The notes under the pieces are model-generated. The model was not told the DNA's origin. It ran no database searches and saw nothing but the letters and a program-made list of their open reading frames with translations. A stretch of DNA of 10,678 bases from Clostridiales bacterium (GTDB lineage Bacteria > Bacillota > Clostridia > Lachnospirales > WRAX01): positions 1-10,678 of the forward strand of contig JAITMW010000110.1 of NCBI GenBank assembly GCA_031277155.1. Direction: 5' to 3'. Both the position numbers and the translations under genes were made by a program. Shown here in pieces: positions 5,032 through 10,678 of this stretch; the stretch's first letter is position 1, and each line of letters opens with the position of its first letter.

Positions 5032-6222
5032 ATGGCAAAGGCAAAATTTGAAAGAAACAAGCCCCATGTTAATATTGGCACCATTGGTCACGTTGACCAT
5101 GGCAAGACCACATTGACGGCTGCTATCACAAAAACATTGCATCAAAGATACGGCTTGGGCGAATTTGTAGAATTTGACAAGATTGACAAGGCGCCGGAAG
5201 AAAAGGCAAGAGGCATAACCATCAGCTCTACTCATGTAGAGTATGAGACCCCCAACCGCCACTATGCCCATGTTGACTGCCCCGGCCATGCCGACTATGT
5301 TAAAAACATGATAACGGGCGCGGCCCAAATGGACGGCGCAATTTTGGTGGTTGCGGCCACAGACGGCGTTATGGCCCAAACAAACGAGCATATCCTGCTG
5401 GCTCGCCAGGTTGGTGTGCCAAAGATTGTCGTATTTATGAACAAATGCGACGTGGCCGACGAAGATTTAATCGAGCTTGTTGAAATGGAAATCCGCGAGG
5501 CTCTTGACAAGCAAGAATTCCCCGGCGACGACACGCCCATCATCAAAGGAAGCGCGCTGCAGGCCCTCAACGACCCACAGGGCGAATGGGGAGACAAAAT
5601 TATTGAAGCATTTGAAATCATCGACGAATACATCACAGAGCCTGTGCGTGAAAACGACAAGCCCTTCATGCTGGCCGTTGAGGATGTATTTACAATCTCC
5701 GGCCGCGGCACTGTCGCCACCGGCCGTGTAGAGCGCGGCACCCTTAAGGTGCAAGACACTGTTGAAATCATCGGCCTTACCGAAGAAAAGCGCCAAGTTG
5801 TCGTCACGGGCGTCGAGATGTTTAAAAAGCTTCTGGATTACGCCCAATCCGGCGACAATGTGGGTCTGCTTTTGCGCGGCGTTGCCAGAACGGAAATCGA
5901 AAGGGGCCAAGTGCTTGCAAAGCCCGGCTCCATCACGGCCCATACAAAGTTTAAGGGCCAGGTCTATGTCCTGACCAAAGAGGACGGCGGCCGCCACACC
6001 CCGTTTTTTAACAATTATCGTCCCCAGTTCTACTTTAGAACCACCGACGTGACAGGCGTCATCACCCTGCCTGACGGTGTGGACATGTGCAAGCCCGGCG
6101 ACCACGTGGAGCTGAGCGTTGAGCTTATCACACCAATCGCCATAGAGCAAGAGCTGCGCTTCGCCATCCGCGAAGGCGGCAGAACAGTTGGCTCCGGCGT
6201 TGTTACATCAATTGTGGGATAA
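5032..6222 (+). CDS. tuf: Elongation factor Tu
   Basis: EF-Tu delivers aminoacyl-tRNA to the ribosomal A site as a GTP complex. The 396 residues cover all three domains. GTPase motifs are GHVDHGKT (19-26), RGITIS (60-65, holding switch I Thr63), DCPGH (82-86, with catalytic His86), NKCD (137-140) and GSAL (173-176). Domains II and III show GRGTVATGRVERG, RGVARTEIERGQVLAKPGSI, GGRHTPFFNNYRPQFYFRTTDVTG and RFAIREGGRTVGSGVV. The ATG at 5032 follows AAGGAGG (5017-5023) with 8 nt spacing. The segment after domain G motif 3 reads DGVMAQTNEH (111-120) where most bacteria have DGPMPQTREH, probably a lineage feature. Transcription is likely from its own promoter and ends at the hairpin at 6245-6272. 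The S10 operon, the common downstream neighbour, is absent. Confidence 0.98.
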   Translation: MAKAKFERNKPHVNIGTIGHVDHGKTTLTAAITKTLHQRYGLGEFVEFDKIDKAPEEKARGITISSTHVEYETPNRHYAHVDCPGHADYVKNMITGAAQMDGAILVVAATDGVMAQTNEHILLARQVGVPKIVVFMNKCDVADEDLIELVEMEIREALDKQEFPGDDTPIIKGSALQALNDPQGEWGDKIIEAFEIIDEYITEPVRENDKPFMLAVEDVFTISGRGTVATGRVERGTLKVQDTVEIIGLTEEKRQVVVTGVEMFKKLLDYAQSGDNVGLLLRGVARTEIERGQVLAKPGSITAHTKFKGQVYVLTKEDGGRHTPFFNNYRPQFYFRTTDVTGVITLPDGVDMCKPGDHVELSVELITPIAIEQELRFAIREGGRTVGSGVVTSIVG

Positions 6223-6244
6223 CTATCTCAAACAAATATTTGTC

Positions 6245-6280
6245 ACAAGCCGCCATATGTTTGGCGGCTTGTTTGGGTTT
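6245..6280 (+). terminator. Intrinsic terminator of tuf
   Basis: ACAAGCCGCCA (6245-6255) and TGGCGGCTTGT (6262-6272) form a perfect 11-bp stem with a six-base loop, followed by a T-rich tail (TTTGGGTTT at 6272-6280, interrupted by GGG). It begins 22 nt after the tuf stop. A 12-bp palindrome, ACAAATATTTGT (6232-6243), lies directly before it. Confidence 0.8.
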
Positions 6281-6290
6281 CAACCGCGGA

Positions 6291-6320
6291 GCGAGATCCT
6301 TCGCTGCGCTCAGGATGACA
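6291..6320. repeat. Widespread dispersed intergenic repeat (TGTCATCCTGAGCG... type)
   Basis: Read on the minus strand, this segment starts TGTCATCCTGAGCGCAGCGA and goes on AGGATCTCGC. This is a very common intergenic repeat found in many unrelated bacterial genomes, and its six-frame shadows give familiar spurious peptides (CHPERSEGS, VILSAAKDL, ALRMT). ATCCT (6296-6300) and AGGAT (6312-6316) can pair. It has no known coding role. Its recognition is from memory, not from a search. Confidence 0.75.
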
Positions 6321-6470
6321 CAGGAAAGGAGCATGATGAAAACAATTATCAGCTGCATTACGAATTGCACAGCCATCCGGCTGGCGGATATGGATTTTGC
6401 TCCTGCTTGTAAGCCTGATTTTGGCTTTTGCGACACGATTGCCGGGCCTAAAAACTCTCATACAAAAATT

Positions 6471-6500
6471 TTGACAAGATGGGCCTGTTTCTGGTAGACT
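6471..6500 (+). promoter_or_regulatory. Promoter of purF operon with overlapping 8-bp inverted repeat
   Basis: A perfect -35 TTGACA (6471-6476) is followed after 18 nt by the -10 TAGACT (6495-6500, 4 of 6 matches). Transcription should start about 6507, leaving a leader of about 30 nt, too short for a purine riboswitch. TTCTGGTA (6489-6496) and TACCAGAA (6508-6515) are perfect 8-bp inverted repeats straddling the -10 and start site, a possible operator for an unidentified repressor. Confidence 0.6.
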
Positions 6501-6535
6501 TTAGATATACCAGAAGCATTGGAGGATAAAGCGCG

Positions 6536-7936
6536 ATGCACAGCGAAAACACAATGGACAAAATACGTGAAGAATGTGGCCTTTTCGGCATCTATAAACA
6601 CGGCGCCCAGGGCGCATATCTGGCCGCGCAGACATATGTGGGGCTGATGGCCCTGCAACATCGCGGCCAGGAGGCCTGCGGCATTGCCGTCAGCAGGCAG
6701 CGCGAAATTTTCTATCATAAAGACATGGGGCTGGTGGAGGAGGTTTTTGACGATGAAATTATCGCCGGCCTTCAGGGCAATATGGCCGTGGGCCATGTTC
6801 GCTATTCCACGGCGGGCCACAAAAAATCCAAGGCAAACGCCCAGCCCCTGGTGCTTAATTATGCCAAGGGGCAGCTGGCCATTTGCCACAACGGCAATAT
6901 AGTCAACGCGGATGTTTTGCGCAAGGAATACGAGCAAGGCGGCGCGATTTATCAAACGACCACGGACACGGAAGTTATTGCATACACCATCGCGCGGCAG
7001 CGCATAGGCGCGGGTTCCGCTGAAAACGCGGTGTTTCGCTCCATGAAGATTTTGCGCGGCGCGTATTCGCTGATTATCATGAGCCCCAATAAATTGGTTG
7101 TGGCCCGCGACCCCCATGGCTTGCGGCCGCTGTGTTTTGGCATGAAAGACGACGGCAGCTTTGTTTTCGCGTCGGAAAGCTGTGCCCTGGACGCTGTGGA
7201 CGCCGAATTTGTTCGCGAGGTGCGCCCCGGCGAGGTAATTGTAGTGGAAGAGGGCCAAATGCGTGAATTGACGGGCCATTGCGGCATGGAAGCCTCCAAA
7301 TTGTGCATTTTTGAATATATTTATTTTGCGCGGCCGGATTCTACCATCCACGGCCAACTGGTCAACGACGCGCGGCGCATCACGGGCAAACTTTTGGCGC
7401 AAAAATGTCCCGCAAAGGCCGATATTGTCACGGCCCTGCCGGACAGCGGCGTGCCGGCTGCCATGGGCTTTGCGGAAGAATCCGGCATACCCTATGTGGA
7501 AGGATTTGGCAAAAATCGCTATGCCGGGCGCACCTTCATCAGGCCCGACCAGCTTTCGCGAGAGCAGGCCGTAAGATTGAAGCTAAACCCGGTGAAGAAA
7601 TATGTGGAGGGCAAGCGCATCGTGGTTGTGGACGATTCTATTGTGCGCGGCACAACCACAAGTATCATTGTAAAGATGCTGCGCGACGCGGGCGCCGCCG
7701 AGGTGCATCTGCGCATAGCCTCGCCGCCGTTTTTATATCCCTGCTATTATGGCACCGATGTGCCCAATTTTGACCAGCTGATATCGCACAAGCACAGCGT
7801 GGAGGGCGTTTGTAAGGTGATTGGCGCGGATTCTCTGGCATATCTAAATTTGGAAGATTTGCCCAAAATCGCGCCGGATGTGCGCGACACGGGCCTGTGC
7901 AACGCGTGCTTTACGGGGAATTACCCCGTGTTGTAA
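6536..7936 (+). CDS. purF: Amidophosphoribosyltransferase (glutamine PRPP amidotransferase), [4Fe-4S] type
   Basis: This enzyme makes 5-phosphoribosylamine from PRPP and glutamine, the first committed step of de novo purine synthesis, in the cytoplasm. The 466 residues comprise an N-terminal Ntn-hydrolase glutaminase domain and a C-terminal phosphoribosyltransferase domain. Cys14 (EECGLFGIY) is the expected nucleophile after removal of a 13-residue propeptide, as in the Bacillus enzyme. Glutaminase landmarks are QHRGQEACGIA (41-51), GHVRYST (86-92) and CHNGNI (117-122). The PRPP loop is VVVDDSIVRGTTTS (363-376). Cys257, Cys403, Cys455 and Cys458 match the four cluster ligands of the B. subtilis enzyme. 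GGAGG at 6521-6525 precedes the ATG by 10 nt; a second in-frame ATG at 6554 would give a seven-residue propeptide. It is the first gene of a likely four-gene operon, with miaB 14 nt downstream. Confidence 0.97.
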   Translation: MHSENTMDKIREECGLFGIYKHGAQGAYLAAQTYVGLMALQHRGQEACGIAVSRQREIFYHKDMGLVEEVFDDEIIAGLQGNMAVGHVRYSTAGHKKSKANAQPLVLNYAKGQLAICHNGNIVNADVLRKEYEQGGAIYQTTTDTEVIAYTIARQRIGAGSAENAVFRSMKILRGAYSLIIMSPNKLVVARDPHGLRPLCFGMKDDGSFVFASESCALDAVDAEFVREVRPGEVIVVEEGQMRELTGHCGMEASKLCIFEYIYFARPDSTIHGQLVNDARRITGKLLAQKCPAKADIVTALPDSGVPAAMGFAEESGIPYVEGFGKNRYAGRTFIRPDQLSREQAVRLKLNPVKKYVEGKRIVVVDDSIVRGTTTSIIVKMLRDAGAAEVHLRIASPPFLYPCYYGTDVPNFDQLISHKHSVEGVCKVIGADSLAYLNLEDLPKIAPDVRDTGLCNACFTGNYPVL

Positions 7937-7950
7937 ATTGGAGGAATAAA

Positions 7951-9360
7951 ATGGAAGCAGTAAAAACTCGTGAAATTGACGTCACGAATCACTATATAGA
8001 AAAAATGGCGGCCAAAATTGCCAAAAGGCCCGTGCCGCCCAAGGCGATGGTAATCACCCATGGCTGCCAGATGAATGGGCGGGATTCTGAGAAGCTGCGC
8101 GGGATGCTGGACGCAATGGGCTATGAGGTGGCCGAGGGCGAGATTGAGCGTCCCGATTTGGTAATTTTTAACACATGCTGTGTGCGTGAAAATGCCGAAA
8201 ACAAGCTGTATGGAAATTTGGGGCGGTATAAAGAGAAAAAGCGCGGAAATTCCGGCATGAAGCTCGTGCTGTGCGGTTGTATGATGCAGCAGGACATTGT
8301 TGTTGACAAAATTATGCAAAGCTATAATTATGTGGACGTGATTTTTGGCACCCATAATATCTATCGCTTTCCGGAGCTGCTGCATAGTAATTATGTTACT
8401 GAAAGTAACATAATTGACATATGGAAGGATGCTGCCGAAATTGTGGAAGACCTGCCCAGCATACGCCAATTTCCCTTCAAGGCCTCTGTGAACATAATGT
8501 ATGGCTGCGACAATTTTTGTACTTTCTGTATCGTGCCCTATGTGCGCGGCAGAGAGCGCAGCCGCCCCCCGGAGGACATTTTGGATGAAATACGTGGGCA
8601 GGTGGCCGATGGTGTAACGGAAATTATGCTGCTGGGCCAAAATGTTGATTCTTACGGTAAAGGTCATGATGTCAATTTTGCGCAATTGCTGCACAAAGTT
8701 GCAGAAATTGAGGGCGTCAGCCGTATTCGCTTTACATCCAGCCACCCCAAGGACATTTGCGATGAGGTAATTTTTGCCATGCGCGACCTGGACAAGGTAT
8801 GCAAGCACCTGCATCTGCCTTTCCAGGCGGGTTCCACCCGTGTTTTGCGGGACATGAATCGCGGCTATACTAAAGAGGGCTTTTTGGAATTGATTGGGCG
8901 TATTAAGACCGCCATGCCGAAAATCGCCATCACCACCGACATTATGGTGGGCTTTCCCGGCGAAACCGAGGATGATTTTGAGGATACCTTAGATGTGGTG
9001 CGCCGGGCAAGGTTTGCCGGGGCATTTACATTTTTGTACAGCAGGCGGCAGGGCACGGCGGCGGCCACAATGCCAGGTCAAGTGCCCGCTGATGTGATGA
9101 AAGCGTGGTTTAATCGGCTTTTGCACGAGGTGAACACAATCACCCATGAAATTGCCTTGGAGAAAGAGGGAATGATACTGCAAGTTGTTCCGGAAAATAT
9201 AGGCAAAAGCGGGATTCTAAACGGCAGGGCGGATGATAATTCTCTGGTTCATTTCGCCGGAAATGCTGATTTATTGGGCATACCCGTTGATGTGAAAATT
9301 ACGCGGGCGCGCACATTCTATTTGAACGGAGAGATTGTTGATGGACATGCAATGCTATGA
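7951..9360 (+). CDS. miaB: tRNA-2-methylthio-N6-dimethylallyladenosine synthase (radical SAM methylthiotransferase)
   Basis: MiaB adds the 2-methylthio group to i6A37 of tRNAs reading UNN codons. The 469-residue protein has the three family parts. The N-terminal MTTase domain carries cluster cysteines Cys39 (THGCQMN), Cys76 (FNTCCVRE) and Cys110 (CGCMMQ). The radical SAM domain has Cys186, Cys190 and Cys193 (YGCDNFCTFC). A TRAM-like tRNA-binding end covers about 405-465. YVRGRERSRPPEDI and GQNVDSYG are typical of MiaB rather than RimO or MtaB. Deviations are FQAGS (291-295) for the usual VQSGS and YSRRQGT (363-369) for the usual YSPRxGT. I chose the ATG at 7951 because GGAGG (7940-7944) precedes it; the longer frame from 7897 overlaps purF. 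The 3' end overlaps the next gene by 20 bp. A 12-bp hairpin lies within codons 147-155. Confidence 0.97.
   Translation: MEAVKTREIDVTNHYIEKMAAKIAKRPVPPKAMVITHGCQMNGRDSEKLRGMLDAMGYEVAEGEIERPDLVIFNTCCVRENAENKLYGNLGRYKEKKRGNSGMKLVLCGCMMQQDIVVDKIMQSYNYVDVIFGTHNIYRFPELLHSNYVTESNIIDIWKDAAEIVEDLPSIRQFPFKASVNIMYGCDNFCTFCIVPYVRGRERSRPPEDILDEIRGQVADGVTEIMLLGQNVDSYGKGHDVNFAQLLHKVAEIEGVSRIRFTSSHPKDICDEVIFAMRDLDKVCKHLHLPFQAGSTRVLRDMNRGYTKEGFLELIGRIKTAMPKIAITTDIMVGFPGETEDDFEDTLDVVRRARFAGAFTFLYSRRQGTAAATMPGQVPADVMKAWFNRLLHEVNTITHEIALEKEGMILQVVPENIGKSGILNGRADDNSLVHFAGNADLLGIPVDVKITRARTFYLNGEIVDGHAML
8389..8415. repeat. Perfect 12-bp inverted repeat inside miaB
   Basis: AATTATGTTACT (8389-8400) and AGTAACATAATT (8404-8415) are perfect complements with a 3-nt GAA spacer. 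They fall in the linker between the MTTase and radical SAM domains. The segment is more AT-rich than its surroundings, but the reading frame and expected protein length are kept. Confidence 0.8.
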
Positions 9361-9733
9361 AAAGGCTATAGAATTAGGAAATATGATTTTGGCGTCGGAG
9401 CAGTCCCTGCGGCTGGCGGACGCCAAAGCCGCATTTGAAGAGGATTCCGCCGCGCAGTCCGCATATGAAAAATACAACGAGTATCACGAAAATATGCAAA
9501 TAGCCCGGCAAAGCGGCTTTTTCTCGTCGGAAAGGTATCAGGAGGCCCTGGGCAAGCTGGTGCAGATGGAAATTGACATGAAAAAAATGCCGGCGGCGCA
9601 GGAATATCTCAAGGCGCAGGAAGATTATGACAAATTTGCCAATTCTGTGCTGGAGATTCTAAGGCAGACAATCGGCTGCGCCGAAGCAAAATCAGGCGGC
9701 TGCGGCGGATGCGGTCATGGCCATAGAAAGTGA
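9341..9733 (+). CDS. YlbF/YmcA (RicA/RicF-like) family protein with Cys-rich tail
   Basis: This 130-residue, mostly helical protein fits the Com_YlbF family by pattern: an N-terminal helix with charged heptads (EKAIELGNMILASEQSLRLADAKAAF), a helical hairpin around AAQSAYEKYNEYHENMQ, and a helix running to LRQTIG. In B. subtilis ymcA (ricA) lies right after miaB (ymcB) and works with YlbF and YaaT in a complex that affects RNase Y-dependent mRNA maturation, sporulation and competence, and binds [4Fe-4S] clusters. Here the C-terminus has Cys113, Cys121 and Cys124 followed by HGH (C-x7-C-x2-C), which could bind a metal or cluster. I chose the ATG at 9341 because GGAGAG (9328-9333) precedes it by 7 nt; an ATG at 9347 is the alternative. 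It overlaps miaB by 20 bp and the mutS start by 17 bp, implying coupled translation. Which paralogue it is (YmcA or YlbF) is unsettled. Confidence 0.8.
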   Translation: MDMQCYEKAIELGNMILASEQSLRLADAKAAFEEDSAAQSAYEKYNEYHENMQIARQSGFFSSERYQEALGKLVQMEIDMKKMPAAQEYLKAQEDYDKFANSVLEILRQTIGCAEAKSGGCGGCGHGHRK

Positions 9734-10678
9734 CGGTGGTCTTTTGGCGGATTATTCGCCCATGATGCGGCAATATTTGGAAATTAAGGAAGCCCATAAG
9801 GATGCGCTGCTGTTTTTCAGGTTGGGCGATTTTTACGAACTTTTCTTCGACGATGCGCGTATTGCTGCGGAAAAGCTGGGTCTGCACCTGACGGCACGAG
9901 AGACCGGGCGCGGCAAATGCCCCATGTGCGGCGTGCCGCATCATGCCGCCGAGGGCTATATTCTGCGGCTGGTGGAGGCCGGCCACAAGGTTGCGCTATG
10001 CGAGCAAATGCCGGGCGCCAAGGGCAAAAAGGGCGAGGTGATGGAGCGCAAGGTGGTGCGCATCTATACACGTGGTACGATTTTTGATGATTCTAAAAGT
10101 TTAAGCAGCTACATTGCCGCCATATTTTCGCAAGACGATGCCACCTTTGGGCTGGCCTATGCGGACGTGGCCACAGGCGACTTTTACGCCACTTGTCTGG
10201 CTTCTGCAGACAAGCTGATTGACGAATTGCACAAAATCAATCCCCAAGAAATTATCGTAAGCCCTGATTTTTCGCGGTCCGGCCACATAAAGGCAGAAAT
10301 TGGCACAATGCCCGACAATTACCATTCGCGAGCATTTTCATATGACTTTGCCGAAAAGAAACTGACGGAACATTTCGGCACCGATTGTATCAGAGAATTT
10401 AGTCTTGCGGACAAGCACAGCATGGCCGCGGCAGGCGCCCTGCTGCAATATCTTCACGCCACACAGCAAAACGCGTTGCCGCATATCGGCAAAATATCGG
10501 CATATGCGACGGCCGAATTTATGATTTTGGACAGACATGCTTTCCGCAATTTGGAATTGGTTGAGACTTTGCGCGAAAAAGATACTGTAGGTACATTATT
10601 TTGGGTGATGGACCAAACCAAAACGCCCATGGGCAAGCGCCTGCTGCGCAAGTGGATGGAAAATCCCCTGGTCAGCGC
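9717..10678 (+). CDS. mutS: DNA mismatch repair protein MutS, N-terminal part (3' end outside window)
   Basis: MutS recognises base mismatches and small loops and recruits MutL. The frame is open from 9717 to the window end, 320 complete codons of an expected 850-900. Visible are the mismatch-binding domain I (DYSPMMRQYLEIK, then FFRLGDFYELFFDDA with the mismatch-reading Phe39-Tyr40-Glu41), its end CPMCGVPHHAAEGYILRLVEAGHKVALCEQM, the connector domain, and the start of the core (TPMGKRLLRKWMENPL). The ATPase domain is outside. The start is uncertain. The ATG at 9717 overlaps the preceding gene by 17 bp and lacks a good ribosome site. A TTG at 9744 would give MADYSPMM, which matches the family's usual N-terminus better. 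The usually conserved VTPGT motif reads YTRGT (near residue 121). The miaB-ylbF/ymcA-mutS order is conserved in Firmicutes. Confidence 0.95.
   Translation, partial: MAIESDGGLLADYSPMMRQYLEIKEAHKDALLFFRLGDFYELFFDDARIAAEKLGLHLTARETGRGKCPMCGVPHHAAEGYILRLVEAGHKVALCEQMPGAKGKKGEVMERKVVRIYTRGTIFDDSKSLSSYIAAIFSQDDATFGLAYADVATGDFYATCLASADKLIDELHKINPQEIIVSPDFSRSGHIKAEIGTMPDNYHSRAFSYDFAEKKLTEHFGTDCIREFSLADKHSMAAAGALLQYLHATQQNALPHIGKISAYATAEFMILDRHAFRNLELVETLREKDTVGTLFWVMDQTKTPMGKRLLRKWMENPLVS

Larger units (their letters stand above)
6223..6535. other. tuf-purF intergenic region (313 bp), with a possible decayed small membrane-protein frame
   Basis: From left to right the spacer holds the tuf terminator, the dispersed repeat, a possible coding remnant and the purF promoter. 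The possible remnant begins with AAGGAG (6326-6331) followed by tandem ATGs at 6333 and 6336 (MMKTIISCITN). The strongest protein-like signal, WRIWILLLLVSLILAFATRL (6382-6441), is in a different frame that opens after a TGA at 6337-6339, has no normal start and stops at 6472-6474. One frameshift near 6380 would join them into a peptide of about 45 residues with one membrane helix. I do not recognise it and do not call a gene. Confidence 0.35.

Noticed and set aside
6203..6461. Open frames on both strands across the tuf-purF spacer containing CHPERSEGS-like or VILSAAKDL-like peptides
   Set aside because: These peptides are the familiar translation shadows of a dispersed intergenic repeat; they lack good ribosome sites and overlap the tuf terminator.
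6507..6535. Purine riboswitch ahead of purF
   Set aside because: The predicted leader is only about 30 nt and shows no three-way junction elements.
6458..7402. Long minus-strand open frame of 314 codons opposite purF
   Set aside because: It is antisense to a clear purF; the GC-rich third positions of purF keep this strand open. No recognisable protein pattern is present.
7921..8814. Long minus-strand open frame opposite miaB (297 codons)
   Set aside because: Shadow of miaB codon use; its composition is His/Ile-rich without any family motif.

Overview
The window looks like chromosomal DNA from a Gram-positive bacterium of the class Clostridia or a close relative (Firmicutes/Bacillota). The evidence is consensus SigA-type promoters, strong AGGAGG-like ribosome binding sites, a 137-residue S12 of Firmicute type, a [4Fe-4S]-type PurF with a cleavable propeptide, and the gene order miaB - YlbF/YmcA-family gene - mutS known from Bacillus and Clostridia. 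The genus cannot be fixed from this sequence.

Layout. (1) 1-1367: two tandem genes for RCC1-repeat beta-propeller proteins, the first represented only by its last 35 codons, the second a complete putative secreted lipoprotein. (2) 1405-4771: the str operon rpsL-rpsG-fusA behind a perfect TTGACA-17-TATAAT promoter, with a 200-bp AT-rich foldback element inserted between rpsL and rpsG. (3) 4772-5031: the fusA-tuf gap, which holds an elaborate palindromic array of four hairpins and then a separate tuf promoter carrying a perfect DnaA-box sequence in its spacer. (4) 5032-6272: tuf and its terminator. (5) 6273-6535: a spacer with a common dispersed bacterial repeat, a possible decayed small membrane-protein frame and the purF promoter. 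(6) 6536-10678: purF-miaB-YlbF family-mutS, tightly packed and partly overlapping, so probably one operon; mutS runs off the window.

The central genes make the decoding and translocation machinery (S12, S7, EF-G, EF-Tu). The last block combines purine synthesis, tRNA ms2i6A modification, a putative Fe-S regulatory protein and mismatch repair. The str operon is not preceded by rpoBC and tuf is not followed by the S10 operon, so the locus is rearranged compared with the common Firmicute order.

No phage, CRISPR, insertion-sequence transposase or secondary-metabolite system is visible. The most unusual signals are non-coding: the BIME-like inverted pair of double hairpins at 4783-4904, whose two halves differ by compensatory base pairs; the foldback between rpsL and rpsG; and the DnaA box inside the tuf promoter.
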